Assembly (NCBI RefSeq): GCF_024139115.2
Contig: NC_085141.1
Span: 225,294,307-225,358,306, forward strand
Source: Armigeres subalbatus
Taxonomy: Eukaryota; Arthropoda; Insecta; Diptera; Culicidae
Direction of reading: 5' to 3'
DNA: 64,000 bases
Below, in pieces: positions 54,721 through 64,000 of this stretch. The notes under the pieces are model-generated. The model was not told the DNA's origin. It worked only from the letters and a program-made list of their open reading frames with translations, and ran no database searches. A program made the position numbers and the translations under genes. How positions within the stretch are numbered: the stretch's first letter is position 1; each line of letters starts with the position of its first letter.

Positions 54721-55803
54721 ACCATTATTTTCCAAAACTTCTTCGTAGTCGTATGTGCTCACTTGACAATTAACGATGTATCTAGTTGAAATTGAACTTA
54801 AAGATGCAATAGTGGCTTCGGAGTGTTACGCCGAAGCGCAATAGACGGCCGATACCGTATAATTAGAATTGTATACAATTGTGGAAGGAGTGCAAATGAA
54901 ATTTCGGATTACAAAAAAAGGATGACGGTTTTGCTCATTTAATTAAACTAAAATATATTCAATCTCCTGGGGTTTGCCCCCACCATTCCGCTAGTATCCT
55001 TTACAGTACGGCCACGTTTCGTCCATTCGGTGTTCTACTGATAGGTTTATTTTCTACTAATTAGAATCGACGGCTGCTAACTTTTGATAACAAAGCAAAA
55101 ATGTGTCTTTCGCTATTGTGTCACACCTAGGCATGTAAAATTTATTTTCGTTTTTTTTTGTTCTGATTTTGCTTGGTTGCATCAGGTTGCAACTGCAACT
55201 TACATTACAAATTAGGGACTGTAAAAACTGATTGCTGACGACATTTTTTCTATACTTTTTTCGTCTATGTAGAGCAGAGGTAGTGAAGTGAAGAGAATGG
55301 ATTGCTTCGAAATTAACAATCTGATGAGCGCTTGATTAATATTTGAACTGGTTGACACAATTTTATACTCGATTGAAAAAAGTGAGGAAATTTATCACTA
55401 CTAATTAATAATAGCTTGCTGGCGCAAGGTCAATCTCAATCTAGATAATTTCATATATGTTTGATGGGAATACTTATTGTTTTGCTTATAGTTGCCATTG
55501 TCGCAGATGTGTTTAAATAACCACAACAATTTTATAATGCGATTTTGAGGGGTTACTAATTTATATTTTAACATGTGTCGGTGTCGTCTTTAGTGTTGTC
55601 GACTCTAATAAGTGATTATTACATTTTTCTGGAAAAATATCGCTCTGATTGACTCAGTTTGACTAAACTAGTTAAGTTGCTTCGTAATTGCAATATTTGA
55701 TGTTTTTAGTTTTTGCTCATTTTGAAATAAGTTAGAAAAATACGCTGCTTTAAATTACAGTTAAAATTTACACATGACTTACGAATGAATGTGAACTGTC
55801 CAT
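54721..55803. other. AT-rich intergenic DNA downstream of the thioesterase gene
   Basis: No recognisable coding sequence or repeat family. It probably includes the 3' UTR of the minus-strand thioesterase gene, though I could not fix a single poly-A signal. Confidence 0.35.
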
Positions 55804-62778
<6,975 letters not shown>

Positions 62779-63410
62779 TGTTCTTCTTAGAAATTACAGC
62801 AAATTGCAACTTTCTTCTATAACTTTTAATACCAACTTTAACCGTAACAATCTTCTCAACCGCTGAGGATTGGCTTGTAAATCTCTACTGGTAAATTAGC
62901 GAGAAAATAGTTGATTTTCTAATCTTAAACACTCAGTCACTGCACTTTTCACCACAAACACTCTACATCAGCTCGTTTTAATTTTTCACACTACCAGGCG
63001 TTCGTTTTGATGGAAATAAACGTCAGATTACGCAAACGTCAAACACATTTTACGCACACTTCGGTTAACGATACAGGAAAGTCCAGGGAAGTGGGTTGAA
63101 ATGAAGGTTGGCTATTCCGCTCTATCACTGTGGGCTCAATTTGGTTACATGCGTTTTATGACACACTTCTCTCACCACTGGAATGAATTTGATCATTGCA
63201 GTTGAATTCTATAGAATATTGCTTTGCTAAAAGTTTAATGTGTCTATTATTTCTAAGATATTGCATGAGCGATTCGCACAAATTTGTGCATAGTATAAAT
63301 ACAGAAATTCTTGATCTTGATTGATTGTCTTTATTAGAGAGACTTTCAGCCCTAGTCTGGCTCATTTGATGATCTTGATCCCCGCTAAATATTTACCTAA
63401 CAACGAGAGA
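62779..63410. other. Upstream region of the thioesterase gene
   Basis: AT-rich; no other gene recognised. It presumably contains the minus-strand promoter, but I could not identify a TATA box or a convincing initiator. Confidence 0.3.
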
Positions 63411-63833
63411 GCTGTAGCAGTCTTGTAACGCAGCAAAAACAAGTTTACTTCTGCATCCGACGGTTTCGGTAATTTATTTTACCTTTTTCAAGGATTGGAA
63501 GATTGTTGTGTCAGTTAGAATCGAAGACAGCTATTAGGTGCAGTGCTCAAAAGCGTAGGAGAAGATTAAAATTAAAACGGAAAGCATAGTGAAGGCAGAA
63601 AAGCTTCAGGGTTTTATAGCAAAAGCCACCCACGATACATTGTATCTAAAAAAACTGAAACCCATGCACCAAAGCGGGTGCCATTTCAAATTTGGATGGA
63701 CAATATTAGTGTGTAACACTACTATATGTACAAATAAACAATCTTCCAATCCTTGAAAAAGGTAAAATAAATTACCGAAACCGTCGGATGCAGAAGTAAA
63801 CTTGTTTTTGCTGCGTTACAAGACTGCTACAGC
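63411..63833. repeat. Perfect 97-bp inverted repeat with 229-bp spacer
   Basis: The left arm 63411-63507 (GCTGTAGCAGTCTTGTAACG ... GGATTGGAAGATTGTT) is matched without error by the reverse complement of 63737-63833. The spacer has no open frame of note. There is no obvious target duplication and no MITE family in this window with these ends. Confidence 0.92.
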
Positions 63834-64000
63834 CGGAAAACTACACGTTCCGTTATATACCCACAGTCGTCAAGCATTAATTCAACGAGAGACAATGGAG
63901 ACGATCAGCAAAATCTCTAGGTGGTATTCACAAGTGCTATTAATTTAATATGACCAGACGTCCTGCATTTTTCAACTTCGTTTTACAAATTTATTTCAAT

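Overview
This is eukaryotic, insect-type DNA, most likely from an aedine mosquito. The evidence is spliced genes with short GT-AG introns, arthropod-specific ZAD zinc-finger genes, tRNA-derived SINEs with GAA-triplet tails resembling the Aedes Feilai family, R1-, RTE-, Jockey- and CR1-type LINEs, and a very high density of MITEs. The species call is an inference. I see no bacterial genes, CRISPR array, stand-alone tRNA or rRNA gene.

Four host genes can be supported. Two are ZAD-C2H2 zinc-finger paralogues on the minus strand (11467-12810 and 22768-24108), about 10 kb apart, each with the same small 5' UTR intron. The third is POP1, the large protein subunit of RNase P/MRP, on the plus strand (36974-39719, two coding exons). 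The fourth is an acyl-protein thioesterase (APT1/lysophospholipase-like) on the minus strand (62778 down to 55804). I assembled it from six small exons; they join to 660 nt with no frame break and keep the Ser-Asp-His triad.

Nearly everything else is transposable elements, often nested. 1-9.6 kb: a foldback repeat, two internally deleted R1-like LINE copies, and a hAT-type element with an exact 8-bp target duplication that contains one of them. 9.9-11.4 kb: a terminal-inverted-repeat (TIR) element with GCGGTATTAGG motifs. 13.5-17.3 kb: a complete non-autonomous LTR element sitting in a 24-nt degenerate minisatellite that continues to about 19.7 kb. 20.3-21.4 kb: a tandem MITE pair. 24.4-36.2 kb: a series of TIR elements, palindromes and AT-rich DNA. 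40.1-48.3 kb: a Jockey fragment and a nearly full-length LINE (PHD-like ORF1; endonuclease/RT ORF2) broken by a DNA transposon and a SINE. 48.8-50.0 kb: an RTE 3' fragment and a SINE carrying a piece of POP1. 50.6-54.7 kb: a hAT-like element nested in an R1-type 3' UTR. 56.6-62.6 kb: the 6-kb intron of the thioesterase gene, filled with LINE fragments. 63.4-63.8 kb: a perfect 97-bp inverted repeat.

The observations most worth following are: the SINE at 49652-50016, whose 5' end is a 68-nt identical copy of POP1 exon sequence and which has an intact 13-bp target duplication around the whole chimera; a 1.8-kb DNA transposon (43539-45355) with 31-bp TIRs and remnants of a protein resembling the uncharacterised DUF7869 family; an intron-bearing gene-like cargo inside a TIR element (35330-36193); R1-like copies joining gag directly to the 3' end; and a fused RTE-endonuclease/R1-tail reading frame in the thioesterase intron.
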